A stretch of 64,000 nt of DNA. Origin: Alphaproteobacteria bacterium (GTDB taxonomy: Bacteria > Pseudomonadota > Alphaproteobacteria > Ferrovibrionales > Ferrovibrionaceae). The notes beneath the pieces were generated by a model. It was not told where the DNA came from, searched no databases, and worked only from the letters and a program-made list of their open reading frames with translations. Of the stretch, positions 18,238 through 29,280 are shown one piece after another. Every line of letters starts with the position of its first letter. Position 1 is the stretch's first letter. The DNA is taken from assembly GCA_017307375.1 (NCBI GenBank), contig JAFKFH010000013.1, positions 1 through 64,000 on the forward strand, given 5' to 3'. A program made the position numbers and the translations under genes.

Positions 18238-18789
18238 TCACAGTCGTCCGGGCACGGGCGGAAAGTCGAGCCGGCCGGCCGAAATCTCGGCGGCGGCCTG
18301 CCGGCCGAGCCGTGCTTCAGCCTCGGTCAGATAGGCCGCCATCGCGGCAAGCGCGCCCGGATCCGGCTCGGCCGTTGCGTAGAGATTGCGGTCGAGCGCC
18401 TCGCGCAGCACCGCGTCACCCCGCACATAACCTTCGTCATAGGCGGCCATGCGGCCGTAGAAGCTTTGCGCCAGGAACTTGACGCGCTTGGCGATCGACA
18501 GGTCGCCGACCCCGAGTTCGCGCAGCGACTGGTCCATGTCGGCAAACATGACGTCGAACACGCGCTGGCCCAGGGCCTGGGCGGCTTCGTCCCCCGTCCC
18601 CAGACGGCGCAGGACCAAATGGATATGGGCCGAAATCACCTCGAATCGGCCTTCGAGCGTATCGGGCACGCCGAGCACGGCATAGAAGGCCGGCTGGCGG
18701 GCCTGCTCGACCGCGGCGACATAGATCCGATGGGCCGCCTCGACCGCCTCGTCCTTCGGCGACCGGCGGAACAGGGACAACAGCTTCAT
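18238..18789 (-). CDS. Ubiquinol-cytochrome c chaperone family protein (CBP3-like)
   Basis: A 183-residue member of the CBP3/UQCC1 family, which assists assembly of cytochrome b in the bc1 complex. Landmarks: YAVLGVPDTLEGRFEVISAH, HLVLRRL, FDVMFADMDQSLRELGVGDL and FYGRMAAY. Located upstream of yceD, a typical alphaproteobacterial arrangement. Confidence 0.9.
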   Translation of the reverse strand: MKLLSLFRRSPKDEAVEAAHRIYVAAVEQARQPAFYAVLGVPDTLEGRFEVISAHIHLVLRRLGTGDEAAQALGQRVFDVMFADMDQSLRELGVGDLSIAKRVKFLAQSFYGRMAAYDEGYVRGDAVLREALDRNLYATAEPDPGALAAMAAYLTEAEARLGRQAAAEISAGRLDFPPVPGRL

Positions 18790-18874
18790 CGGCGTCTCCG
18801 CGACTTAGAAATTTGACAGAACCCGGTGGCAGTGCCATCTATCGGCCGGCCGACACAGTCAAGAGCCTAAATTC

Positions 18875-19345
18875 ATGACCGCCCTGCCGCGCCGCCTGAC
18901 GATCGTTCCCCTGCTGGCCCTGAGCCTGGCCCTCGCTGCCTGCGCGGGGCGCGAGGACGTGCGCGGTGCGGTGATGACCAAGGAGCGGATGGACGAGATC
19001 CGGCCCGGCTCGACCACCCAGAACGAACTGATCGAGATCATCGGCTCGCCGACCGCCTCGACCATGTTCCCGCAAGAAGGCCAGATCTGGTACTATATTT
19101 CGAAGGAGACGAAGACCGTCGCCTTCTTCGAGCCCGAGACGCTGAAGCAGGAAGTCCTGGAAATCCGCTTCGATCCCTCCGGCCGTGTCACCGACATCCG
19201 GAAATACGGCATCGATGACGCCAAGCAGATCGCGCTGGTCTCGCGCACCACGCCGACGCGCGGCAAGGAACTGTCGTTCGTCGAGCAGATGTTCGGCAAT
19301 ATCGGCCGCTTCAACGACCGCTCGACCGGCACCTCCGGTCGCTGA
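18875..19345 (+). CDS. bamE: Outer-membrane assembly lipoprotein BamE
   Basis: A 156-residue SmpA/OmlA-family lipoprotein of the BAM complex. Lipobox LAACA puts the lipidated Cys near residue 23; the BamE domain shows IRPGSTTQNELIEIIGSP and IWYYISKET. The ~45-residue tail after the domain is longer than in E. coli. Divergent from the cbp3 gene. Confidence 0.93.
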   Translation: MTALPRRLTIVPLLALSLALAACAGREDVRGAVMTKERMDEIRPGSTTQNELIEIIGSPTASTMFPQEGQIWYYISKETKTVAFFEPETLKQEVLEIRFDPSGRVTDIRKYGIDDAKQIALVSRTTPTRGKELSFVEQMFGNIGRFNDRSTGTSGR

Positions 19346-19349
19346 GCCC

Positions 19350-20360
19350 TCAGTCTTTATCTGAAACGCCGGCCTCGTCGAACGTCGCCATGCCGTCATG
19401 GCAGGCGACGGCGGCGCGCACCACCCCGATCGCCACCGCGGCGCCCGATCCCTCGCCGAGCCGCATGCCCAGGTCGAGCAGCGGCACCATGCCGAAGCGA
19501 TCGAGCAGCCGGCCGTGGCCCGGCTCGACCGAACGGTGGCCGGCGATGCAATGGTCGAGCCCGCCCGGCACGGCGGCATGCAGGACCAATGCGGCAGCCG
19601 CCACCACATAGCCGTCGAGCAGTACCGGCAGCCGTCGGCGCCGGGCGCCCAGCAGGGCACCGAACATCGCCGCGATCTCGCGGCCGCCGAGCCGCCTCAG
19701 CACCTCCAGCGGATCCGCCAGCGCCTCGCCGTGACACTGCAGCGCCGCGGTCACCGCATCGGCCTTGCGGGCGCGGCCGGCCGAATCGACCCCGGTGCCG
19801 GCACCGCACCAGTCGGCGGCCGGTCCGCCGACGATCGCCGCCGCGATTGCCGCGGCGGCCGTGGTATTGGCAATACCCATCTCGCCGATCACCAGGAGGT
19901 CGGCGGGTGCCTCGGCCGCGGCCAGACCGGCGGCGACGGCCGCGCCGAACTCCGCCTCGGTCATCGCAGGGCCGCCGGTGAAGTCGGCCGTCGGCCGGTC
20001 GAGGTCGAGTGCCACGACGCCGAGTTCCGCACCGTGCAGGCGGCAAAGCTGGTTGATCGCGGCACCGCCGCGCTCGAAATTCGCCACCATCTGTGCGGTC
20101 ACCTCGGCCGGGAAGGCCGAAACGCCGCGCGCCGCGATCCCGTGATTGCCGGCGAAGACAACAGCCCTGATCCGATCAGCATGCGGCCGCGACCGGCGCT
20201 GCCAGCCAGCCAGCCAGATCGCGATCTCCTCGAGCCGGCCGAGCGAACCGGCCGGCTTGGTCAGCCGCCCCTGACGGGCTGCGGCAGCGGCGACGGCACC
20301 GCCATCGGCCACCGGCAGATCCTGGAGAAGCGCGCGAATCGCCGGGAGATCGAGTGACAT
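19350..20360 (-). CDS. cobT: Nicotinate-nucleotide--dimethylbenzimidazole phosphoribosyltransferase
   Basis: A 336-residue enzyme of the lower-ligand branch of cobalamin synthesis, making alpha-ribazole phosphate. Motifs: [44 protein letters not shown] and [14 protein letters not shown]. The ATG at 20360 gives the family-typical start MSLDLPAIR; upstream codons are judged non-coding. Divergent from cobS. Confidence 0.94.
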   Translation of the reverse strand: MSLDLPAIRALLQDLPVADGGAVAAAAARQGRLTKPAGSLGRLEEIAIWLAGWQRRSRPHADRIRAVVFAGNHGIAARGVSAFPAEVTAQMVANFERGGAAINQLCRLHGAELGVVALDLDRPTADFTGGPAMTEAEFGAAVAAGLAAAEAPADLLVIGEMGIANTTAAAAIAAAIVGGPAADWCGAGTGVDSAGRARKADAVTAALQCHGEALADPLEVLRRLGGREIAAMFGALLGARRRRLPVLLDGYVVAAAALVLHAAVPGGLDHCIAGHRSVEPGHGRLLDRFGMVPLLDLGMRLGEGSGAAVAIGVVRAAVACHDGMATFDEAGVSDKD

Positions 20361-20518
20361 GGGCCTGCTCCGAACAAGGGATGCGCCGTCGTAGGGGCTG
20401 GCGCGACGGGCGTCAACCGAGCCGCGCGGCAAATTCGCGCGCACCCGCGATTTCGTTTGCGGCGCGGCACGGCCTTCATGCTATGCGAAGCCAGACTCTT
20501 CCAGACGTTTGCAGACCG

Positions 20519-21331
20519 ATGTCCGAGACGGATGAAACCCCATCGCCGCCCGGCAGGCTGGCCGCGCTGCGCCTGGCCTTCGCTTTCCTGACCCGCCTGC
20601 CGGTCGGCACGCCGGCCGATTGGGGTCCGGCCGCGCTGGCCCGCGCCGCCTGGGCTTTCCCGCTGGTCGGCGTCGTCGTCGGGCTGATCGCGGCCGCGGC
20701 CTTCGCCGCAGCCACCTGGAGCGGGCTCACGCTCAACCTCGCCGCCGTCGCCGCCGTCGCCGCGTCGATCTGGACCACCCGGGCCCTGCATGAGGATGGG
20801 CTGGCCGATATTGCCGATGGCTTCGGCGGCGGTCACGACCGCGAACGCAAGCTGGCGATCATGCGCGACAGCCGGGTCGGCAGCTTTGCCGTGCTGGCAC
20901 TGGGTATCAGCCTGCTGGCCCGGGTCGGGGCGATCACCGCGCTCGACCATGCCGCCTATGTCGTGCCGGCGCTGGTCGGCGCCGGGGCCGCCAGCCGGGC
21001 GGCCATGGTCGCGCTGATGTACGGGATGGCGCCGGCACGCCCGGACGGGCTGGGCCACCAGGCCGGCAGGCCGTCGGCGGCGACGCTGGTCCTGGCGCTG
21101 CTGATCGCTGCGGCGGCGGCCGAGTTGGGGCTGGGGCTGCGTTCGGGGCTTTACGGCCTCGTCGGCGCGGCGATCGGCGCCGCCGCCATCGCCTGGCTCG
21201 CCCGCCGCCATATCGGCGGACAGACCGGCGACGTGCTCGGCGCCGCCCAGCAGACCGCCGAGATCGGTTTCCTGCTGGCCATCGTCATCGCCGACCCGAT
21301 GTGCCTGAACTGCACCGACATCGCCGGCTAA
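20519..21331 (+). CDS. cobS: Adenosylcobinamide-GDP ribazoletransferase
   Basis: A 270-residue integral membrane enzyme that joins alpha-ribazole to adenosylcobinamide-GDP. It has FLTRLPVG at the N-terminus, the metal-binding HEDGLADIADGFGGG with RERKLAIMRDSRVGS, and several hydrophobic helices. Start chosen at MSETDE because the family core begins about 20 residues later. No cobalamin riboswitch is seen in the 158-bp gap to cobT. Confidence 0.93.
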   Translation: MSETDETPSPPGRLAALRLAFAFLTRLPVGTPADWGPAALARAAWAFPLVGVVVGLIAAAAFAAATWSGLTLNLAAVAAVAASIWTTRALHEDGLADIADGFGGGHDRERKLAIMRDSRVGSFAVLALGISLLARVGAITALDHAAYVVPALVGAGAASRAAMVALMYGMAPARPDGLGHQAGRPSAATLVLALLIAAAAAELGLGLRSGLYGLVGAAIGAAAIAWLARRHIGGQTGDVLGAAQQTAEIGFLLAIVIADPMCLNCTDIAG

Positions 21332-21474
21332 CCTTCCCGGCGGCCACCCTTCGGTTCCGGCCGCGGCGCGACCGGCGGCCGGTTGTCGGCCGGTACCTGA
21401 TTGCGGTCGCGATCGGCATAGAGCCGTAACAGCGCCACGAGGCCGCTGGTCCCGGTACCGCGCCAGATCATCAT
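21328..21474 (-). CDS. Short unknown protein, 48 residues
   Basis: A small frame with two adjacent ATG codons and GGAG about 8-11 nt upstream; product begins MMIWRGTGTSGLVALLRLYADR and ends in a Pro/Arg-rich tail (PPVAPRPEPKGGRREG). There is a short hydrophobic stretch but no clear membrane helix. Its stop overlaps that of the convergent cobS. It occupies the gap between cobS and hppA and uses GC-rich codons like its neighbours, yet could be chance. Confidence 0.4.
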   Translation of the reverse strand: MMIWRGTGTSGLVALLRLYADRDRNQVPADNRPPVAPRPEPKGGRREG

Positions 21475-21540
21475 CGCCCTGCTCCGCTCGTTTCTCTGTC
21501 GTCGCCCGCCGCGACCTGCAAGTAAGACTAAATCGCAAAA

Positions 21541-21583
21541 AATGCCGAAAGAAAAGCCCGCCGGTCGATCGACCGGCGGGCTT
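21541..21583 (-). terminator. Rho-independent terminator of hppA
   Basis: A perfect 30-nt palindrome (AAGCCCGCCGGTCGA and its complement, 21554-21583) 20 nt after the hppA stop, followed on the minus strand by TTTTCTTT and a second T-run. Confidence 0.85.
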
Positions 21584-21603
21584 GCGTCAGTTGGCCGCAG
21601 CCT

Positions 21604-23733
<2,130 letters not shown>

Positions 23734-23893
23734 GATACCCCCTCGTTCGTTATAGGCATTTGGGAGCCAAGCCTAGCGACTCGCGCCCTCCCTACTGGCG
23801 CGGCGACGGCGCAAGTTATGACAGGTCCGTGAGGTCGCGGCAAATATTCGTCCTTGACGCGGATTAAATTGCTGCAGTCGCGAGAATCGCTGA

Positions 23894-25081
23894 TCAACCC
23901 ACGATGCGCCGCACCACGGTCATCCGCCACAGCGCCGCGGCCAGCGCGATGGCGAGCAGCGGCAGCGCGGTCAGCGTCACCGCGTTCCAGCCGCCGCCGA
24001 ACAGGATCTTGCCCGAAGACAGCGAGGCGACCGCCGTGATGGCAAAGACCGTGAAGTCGTTGGCGGCCTGGGTCTTGGCCCGTTCCTGCGGCCGGTAGGC
24101 CTCGGTCAGCAGCGCGGTTCCGCCGACGAACATGAAGTTCCACCCAAGGCCCAGCAGCACCAGCGCGACGAGGAAATTGGCAAAGTCGAGACCGGCCAGC
24201 GCCACCGCGACACAGATCAGGTTGAGCACGCCGCCGGCTGCGATGACGCGCAGCACGCCGAAGCGCCGGATCAGGTGCCCGGTGAAGAACGACGGGCCGA
24301 ACATGGCAATGACATGGAACTGGATGACGGTCGCGGACTGGTCGTAGGACAGGCCGCAGCCGACCATCGCGAGCGGCGTGGCCGTCATCACCAGGCTCAT
24401 CACCGCATAGCCGATCGCCCCGGACAGCACGGCGACGAGGAACACCGGCTGGCGGACGATGGCCGACAGCGGGCGCCCGCCCTGGCCGCGGCCCGCCGGC
24501 GACGGCCGGGGAATGTCGATGAACTGCTGGATCAGGACCGACAGGGCGCAAAGGATACCAGCGGCGACGAACGATCCCTGGAACAGATAGGGCATCAACA
24601 GTTCGCGGGTGTGCTTGGTGATCTCGGGTCCGAGAAAACCGGCCACGACACCGCCGGCCATCACCAGCGAGATCGCCTTGGCCTTGAAGTCGTCGGGGGC
24701 GACGTCGGCCGCAGCAAACCGATAGTACTGGGCGAACGAGGAAAAGATGCCGAACAGGCCGAGGGAGCCGGCGAACAGCGGGAACGAGCCCAGGTAGATT
24801 CCCAGGCAGGACAGGATCGAGCCGAAGATGCCGAACGCACCGCCGACCATGAAACCGGCGCGCCGACCGATGCGGCCCATCAGCAGCGAGGCGGGGATCG
24901 TCCCGACCGCGGTGCCGCAGATCACCATCGCCACGGGCAGCGTCGCCAGCGACTTGTCTTCTGCCAGCATCGCGCCGACCAGCCCCCCGAGGGCGATCTG
25001 AATCGACATGGTCGAGTTGGCCAGCGCCTGGCACGCGGCCAGCACGATAACATTGCGCTTAGCGCGCCGTTTTTCTTCCAT
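23894..25081 (-). CDS. Major facilitator superfamily transporter
   Basis: A 395-residue, 12-helix MFS protein: first-half loop LLMGRIGRRAGF, second-half loop LIRRFGVLR, and YRPQERAKTQAANDF after helix 10. Only 9 nt separate it from fliL, so it ends the long rib/nusB/thiL unit. Its position raises a riboflavin carrier as a possibility (RfnT-like MFS proteins are linked to rib genes), but substrate is not visible. Confidence 0.85.
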   Translation of the reverse strand: MEEKRRAKRNVIVLAACQALANSTMSIQIALGGLVGAMLAEDKSLATLPVAMVICGTAVGTIPASLLMGRIGRRAGFMVGGAFGIFGSILSCLGIYLGSFPLFAGSLGLFGIFSSFAQYYRFAAADVAPDDFKAKAISLVMAGGVVAGFLGPEITKHTRELLMPYLFQGSFVAAGILCALSVLIQQFIDIPRPSPAGRGQGGRPLSAIVRQPVFLVAVLSGAIGYAVMSLVMTATPLAMVGCGLSYDQSATVIQFHVIAMFGPSFFTGHLIRRFGVLRVIAAGGVLNLICVAVALAGLDFANFLVALVLLGLGWNFMFVGGTALLTEAYRPQERAKTQAANDFTVFAITAVASLSSGKILFGGGWNAVTLTALPLLAIALAAALWRMTVVRRIVG

Positions 25082-25090
25082 GGTGGAGGT

Positions 25091-25531
25091 TTACTGCCCC
25101 TTCAGCGCATTCCGGATCAGGACGCGGCTGACCTTGCCCGGTCCCAATACCTTGTCGGCCTGTTTGCCCAGGCGCTCCGTCATCGTGTCGATGTCTTTTT
25201 CGTTCCAGGTGCCGTTCTGGCCGATCGGGTGGGCCTGCAGGTCGCGCACGAACGCATCGCGCACGCGCGGCATGACGTTCTGGATCTCGCCGACATCCTC
25301 GGCCTTCGGGATTTCGAGCGCCAGGTTCATCCACAGCGTCGACCAGGGTTTCTCGGCCGTCCGCAGCGGCACGCTCATCCCCTCGAGCACAACATAGGAT
25401 GCGGGTGCCGGCTTGGGCGGTGGCGGCGCCTCGACCGGCTCGGTCTTGCGCAGCAGGAAGAACCAGGCCGCCGCCCCGCCGCCGGCCAGCAGTACCAGCA
25501 GGATCACCAGGATGACGATCAGTTTCTTCAT
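25091..25531 (-). CDS. FliL-like flagellar basal-body-associated protein
   Basis: A 146-residue single-pass inner-membrane protein: hydrophobic helix at about 4-27, Pro-rich linker (APPPPKPAPAS), then a FliL-like periplasmic domain (YVVLEGMSVPLR, WMNLALEIP, RDAFVRDL, RVLIRNAL). FliL stabilises stators and the motor. No other flagellar gene is in the window. Its ATG shares one base with the TGA of thiL (TGATG), so it is translated with the metabolic genes. Confidence 0.75.
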   Translation of the reverse strand: MKKLIVILVILLVLLAGGGAAAWFFLLRKTEPVEAPPPPKPAPASYVVLEGMSVPLRTAEKPWSTLWMNLALEIPKAEDVGEIQNVMPRVRDAFVRDLQAHPIGQNGTWNEKDIDTMTERLGKQADKVLGPGKVSRVLIRNALKGQ

Positions 25532-26523
25532 CAGAAGTGCCGGTAGCCGGTGCGGGCCAATTCGACGACCCCACCCTGCCGGTCGCGCACGATGACGCCC
25601 TGCCCGGCCGTCACACGGCCGATGCAGGTCACCGGAACCCCGCTGGCCGAGGCGGCTGCCGTGACATCGGTTGCACGGTCGGCCGGCGCGGTGAATGCGA
25701 GTTCGTAGTCGTCGCCCCCCGAGAGACAGTCGACAAACAGCGCCGGCCCGTCGCCGACCAGTTCGGCCGCCGCGGCCGAGAGCGGCACGTCGGCCGCCCG
25801 GATCTCGATGGCGACCCCGGAGGCCAGCGCCATATGCCCGACATCCTGGACAAGGCCGTCGGAGACATCGAGCGCCGCGCTGGCGATCCCGACCAGCCGC
25901 GCGCCGAGGCCGACCCGCGGCGATGGCAGGTCGAGGCGGTCGTTGAGGGCCGCGCGCATATCGGGCGCGACGCCGAAGATCTTGCCGAGCTTCAGATGCA
26001 GCGCCAGCACCGCGTCGCCGATCGTCCCGGAGACATAGAGCAGGTCGCCCGGCCTGGCGCCGCTGCGCCGGAGCACCCGGCCGTCGGCTGCCGTGCCCAA
26101 GGCTGTCAGCGACAACACCGTCGGCCCGGATGTCGCCGTCGTGTCGCCGCCCAGCAGCGCGACACCGAATTCGGCCTGATCGCGCGCGAGGCCCGCGGCA
26201 AACCCGGCGATCCAGGCTTCGTCGACATTCCGCGGCAACACAAGGCCGAGCAGGTAGCCGCGTGGCACCGCGCCCATCGCCGCAAGATCGGAGAGATTGG
26301 TGCGCAACAGCTTGCGGGCGATCACCTCGGGCCCGTCGGCGTCGAGGAAATGGACGCCGGAGACCATGCAGTCCTTGGTCAGGACCACCTGATCGCCCGG
26401 TCCCGGGGCCAGCAGGGCGGCATCATCGGTAAGCCCGAAGGCCAGCGGCGCCGCAGCCGAAAGCGGCGCCAGGTATCGCGCGATCAGCTCGAATTCGCCG
26501 GATCGCGCGACCCCGCCGGTCAC
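25531..26523 (-). CDS. thiL: Thiamine-monophosphate kinase
   Basis: A 330-residue ATP-dependent kinase making thiamine diphosphate from thiamine monophosphate. Family motifs: GEFELIARYLAPL, LTDDAALL, TKDCMVSGVHFL, RTNLSDLAAMGA, GGDTTAT and GGDDYELAFTAP. GTG start overlaps the nusB stop (GTGA). In the order ribH-nusB-thiL seen in many proteobacteria. Confidence 0.96.
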   Translation of the reverse strand: MTGGVARSGEFELIARYLAPLSAAAPLAFGLTDDAALLAPGPGDQVVLTKDCMVSGVHFLDADGPEVIARKLLRTNLSDLAAMGAVPRGYLLGLVLPRNVDEAWIAGFAAGLARDQAEFGVALLGGDTTATSGPTVLSLTALGTAADGRVLRRSGARPGDLLYVSGTIGDAVLALHLKLGKIFGVAPDMRAALNDRLDLPSPRVGLGARLVGIASAALDVSDGLVQDVGHMALASGVAIEIRAADVPLSAAAAELVGDGPALFVDCLSGGDDYELAFTAPADRATDVTAAASASGVPVTCIGRVTAGQGVIVRDRQGGVVELARTGYRHF

Positions 26524-26999
26524 CGGCTGAATTCTTCCGGCCGCACGGCTCGGGCGACGCGGTCCAGCACCGCATTGACCAGGCCCGGCTCGGCCCCGCC
26601 ATAGAAAGCGTGGGCGACATCGACATATTCGGTGATGACGACCTTGGCCGGCACGTCCTTGCGGCCCATCAGTTCGAAGGCGCCGACGCGCATGATGGCA
26701 CGCAACAGCGTCTCGACCCGGTCGGCATCGCGCACCGAGATCGCGGTGGCGAGCTGCCCGTCGATCGCATCGCGCTGCTTGACCGTCTGGCGGGCCAGGT
26801 CGGCGAAGAATTCGGCATCGGCGTCCTTGTACTCGACGCCGTCGATTTCCTTGCCGAGATGCTGGGTGACGAACTCGCCGATGATGCGGTCGATCGACTG
26901 TTCGTTGAGGTCGTACTGATACAGCGCCTGCACCGCGGCAAGCCGCGCTGCCGACCGCTTGCCGATCAGGGCCTTGAAATCGGGATTCGGATTGGTCAC
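26520..26999 (-). CDS. nusB: Transcription antitermination protein NusB
   Basis: A 159-residue helical RNA-binding protein needed for rRNA antitermination with Nus[19 protein letters not shown] at the N-terminus and [25 protein letters not shown] at the C-terminus are the family landmarks (given as positions about 15-32 and 118-142). GTG start, sharing bases with the ribH stop (GTGA). Confidence 0.96.
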   Translation of the reverse strand: MTNPNPDFKALIGKRSAARLAAVQALYQYDLNEQSIDRIIGEFVTQHLGKEIDGVEYKDADAEFFADLARQTVKQRDAIDGQLATAISVRDADRVETLLRAIMRVGAFELMGRKDVPAKVVITEYVDVAHAFYGGAEPGLVNAVLDRVARAVRPEEFSR

Positions 27000-27454
27000 G
27001 CGCCCAGCCCGAACTTGCGCTTCAGCGCGACCAGCGCCAGGGCCGCCTTGGCGGCGCCGCCACCCTTGTCGAGGTCGGACTTGCGGGCACGCGCCCAGGC
27101 CTGGTCGTCGTTCTCGACGGTGATGATGCCGTTGCCGATCGACAGGCCGAGGCGGATGCCCAGGTCCATGATGCCACGGGCGCTCTCGTTGGAGACGATG
27201 TCGTAATGCGTGGTCTCGCCGCGGATGACGCAGCCCAGCGCAACATAGGCGTCATAGCGGAAGCGCACGTCGCGCGAGCCGGCCTCGGCCGCCAGGACGA
27301 TGGCCGGCGGAATCTCGAGCGCGCCGGGCACGGAGATGCGGTCGTAGCGGGCGCCCGCCTCGTCCAGCGCCGTGGTGGCGCCTTCCAGCATGGCATCGGC
27401 GATATCGTCGTAGAAACGTGCCTCGACGATCAGCACGCGCGGGGAAACGGTCAT
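26996..27454 (-). CDS. ribH: 6,7-dimethyl-8-ribityllumazine synthase
   Basis: A 152-residue lumazine synthase: [17 protein letters not shown] at the start, [28 protein letters not shown] and [16 protein letters not shown]. It joins dihydroxybutanone phosphate to the aminopyrimidine in riboflavin synthesis and forms pentamers or icosahedra. Seven nt after ribBX. Confidence 0.97.
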   Translation of the reverse strand: MTVSPRVLIVEARFYDDIADAMLEGATTALDEAGARYDRISVPGALEIPPAIVLAAEAGSRDVRFRYDAYVALGCVIRGETTHYDIVSNESARGIMDLGIRLGLSIGNGIITVENDDQAWARARKSDLDKGGGAAKAALALVALKRKFGLGA

Positions 27455-27461
27455 GGTCGGA

Positions 27462-28604
27462 TTACTCCTCGAGGGGCTTGAGCGGACGGATCTCGGTCAC
27501 GTTCAGGCCGTAGCCCTCGATCCCGACAAGACCCTTCACGCGATTGGACAGGACGATCATGTCCTTGAGGCCGAGATCGAGCAGGATCTGCGCGCCGATA
27601 CCGTAGTCGCGCAACTGCCCCTGTTCGTCGACCGGCTGGCCCAGCCGGCGCTTGACCCGGTCGGACAAGGCATTCGGTCGCGGCTCGCGGATCAGCACGA
27701 CGACACCGCGCCCGGCCTCGCCGATCGCCTTCATCGCGCCGTGCAACAGGCCGGCCGAGGCGCTCGACTTGTCGCCCAACACGTCCTCGATGACGTTCAG
27801 CGCGTGCACGCGGACCATCACCGGCTCGTCCCCCGAAATATCCCCCTTCACCAGCGCGATATGCTCGGCATGCTCGACCGTGTTGCGATAGACCAGCATC
27901 TTGAAATCACCGCCCCAGCGGCTGTCGATGCGGTCTTCCAGCACCCGGCGGACCAGATTGTCATGGCGGCGGCGATGGGCGATCAGGTCGGCGATCGTGC
28001 CGACCTTGAGCCCGTGCAACTGCGCGAAGCCGACCAGGTCTGGCAGCCGCGCCATGCTGCCGTCGTCGTTCATGATCTCGCAGATCACGCCGGCGGGGGT
28101 CAGCCCCGCCAGCCGCGCGATATCGACCGAGGCTTCGGTGTGGCCGGCCCGGACCAGGACGCCGCCGTCGCGGGCGACCAGCGGGAAGACATGGCCCGGC
28201 GTCGCGATATCCGCCGCGCCCTTGGCCGGGTCGATCGCCACCTTCACCGTATGCGCGCGGTCGGCGGCCGAAATGCCGGTGGTGACGCCCTCGCGCGCTT
28301 CGATCGACACCGTGAAGGCGGTCTGATGGCGCGACAGGTTGTCCTTGGCCATCAGCGGCAGGCCAAGCTGCTCGACCCGCTGGCGGGTCATCGCCAGGCA
28401 GATCAGGCCGCGTCCGTGCTTGGCCATGAAGTTGATCACTTCCGGCGTGCAGTTGTCGGCCGGAATGACGAGGTCGCCCTCGTTCTCGCGATCCTCGTCG
28501 TCGACCAGGATTACCATCTTGCCGGCACGGATGTCGGCCAGGATGTCCTCGATCGAGGACAGGTACTGCGAATAGCTGTTGATGCCGGGCGGCAGGCTGG
28601 TCAT
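27462..28604 (-). CDS. ribB: 3,4-dihydroxy-2-butanone 4-phosphate synthase with degenerate GTP cyclohydrolase II domain (RibBX type)
   Basis: A 380-residue two-domain protein. The N-terminal RibB domain is intact: [11 protein letters not shown] at residues 35-45, [25 protein letters not shown] and [13 protein letters not shown]. The C-terminal RibA-like domain (about 220-380) has lost the zinc cysteines: where active enzymes have H-S-E-C...R-C-D-C, this reads [20 protein letters not shown], and the GTP loop is changed to [14 protein letters not shown]. It should therefore supply only the butanone phosphate; GTP cyclohydrolase II must come from another gene. Such RibBX hybrids are known from proteobacteria. 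Confidence 0.92.
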   Translation of the reverse strand: MTSLPPGINSYSQYLSSIEDILADIRAGKMVILVDDEDRENEGDLVIPADNCTPEVINFMAKHGRGLICLAMTRQRVEQLGLPLMAKDNLSRHQTAFTVSIEAREGVTTGISAADRAHTVKVAIDPAKGAADIATPGHVFPLVARDGGVLVRAGHTEASVDIARLAGLTPAGVICEIMNDDGSMARLPDLVGFAQLHGLKVGTIADLIAHRRRHDNLVRRVLEDRIDSRWGGDFKMLVYRNTVEHAEHIALVKGDISGDEPVMVRVHALNVIEDVLGDKSSASAGLLHGAMKAIGEAGRGVVVLIREPRPNALSDRVKRRLGQPVDEQGQLRDYGIGAQILLDLGLKDMIVLSNRVKGLVGIEGYGLNVTEIRPLKPLEE

Positions 28605-28607
28605 CGG

Positions 28608-29213
28608 TTAGCGCTCCATCTCGGCCAGCCGGGCGACATAGCGGGCAAGCACGTCGATTTCGATATTCACCATCGTCCCGGCCTGCAGGCGCCCCAGGGT
28701 GGTGACGGCCTGGGTGTGGGGGATCAGGTTGACCCCGAAGGTCGGGCGGCCGTCGGCCGTCTGGCCGACTTCGTTCACAGTGAGGGACACGCCGGATACG
28801 GCGACCGAGCCCTTCTTGGCCACGAACGCGCCGAGCGTCCGGGGCAGCGCGAAGACCAGGCGCAGGGAATCGCCTTCTGGCCGCGCCTCCGTCACCTCGG
28901 CGACGCCGTCGACATGGCCCGAGACGATATGGCCGCCGAGTTCGTCGCCGACTTTCAGCGATCGTTCCAGGTTGATCGGATGCCCCGGACTCCAGGCACC
29001 AAGCGTGGTGCAGGAGAGCGTTTCGGCCGAGACGTCGACCGAAAACCAGTCGGGGCCCTTGTCGACCACTGTGAGGCACACGCCGTCGCAGGCGATCGAG
29101 GCACCGATCGCAATCGAGGCGGTGTCGTAGGCGGTCTCTAGCGCGAAGCGCGTGTCGCCGCGCCGTTCGACCGCGCGGACACGGCCGATATCTGTGACGA
29201 TGCCGGTAAACAT
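28608..29213 (-). CDS. ribE: Riboflavin synthase, alpha subunit
   Basis: A 201-residue protein with the internal duplication of two lumazine-binding domains: MFTGIVTDIGRV, SIACDGVCLTVVD in the first and GSVAVSGVSLTVNEVG in the second, plus GGHIVSGHVDG. It converts two lumazine molecules to riboflavin. Three nt before ribBX. Confidence 0.97.
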   Translation of the reverse strand: MFTGIVTDIGRVRAVERRGDTRFALETAYDTASIAIGASIACDGVCLTVVDKGPDWFSVDVSAETLSCTTLGAWSPGHPINLERSLKVGDELGGHIVSGHVDGVAEVTEARPEGDSLRLVFALPRTLGAFVAKKGSVAVSGVSLTVNEVGQTADGRPTFGVNLIPHTQAVTTLGRLQAGTMVNIEIDVLARYVARLAEMER

Positions 29214-29280
29214 GGCTCTTTCTTAGCGCCGCCGGGGCCTTTGTCCAACCGGTTTATGGGCCGCAACGCTGACGTCGGCG

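Noticed and set aside
20361-20518. Possible cobalamin riboswitch between cobT and cobS
   Set aside because: No B12-box-like core or extended pairing was found in this short divergent gap.
29214-29280. Possible FMN riboswitch in front of riboflavin genes
   Set aside because: The gap is only 67 nt and lacks conserved RFN-element blocks; the operon seems to start at rpiB.
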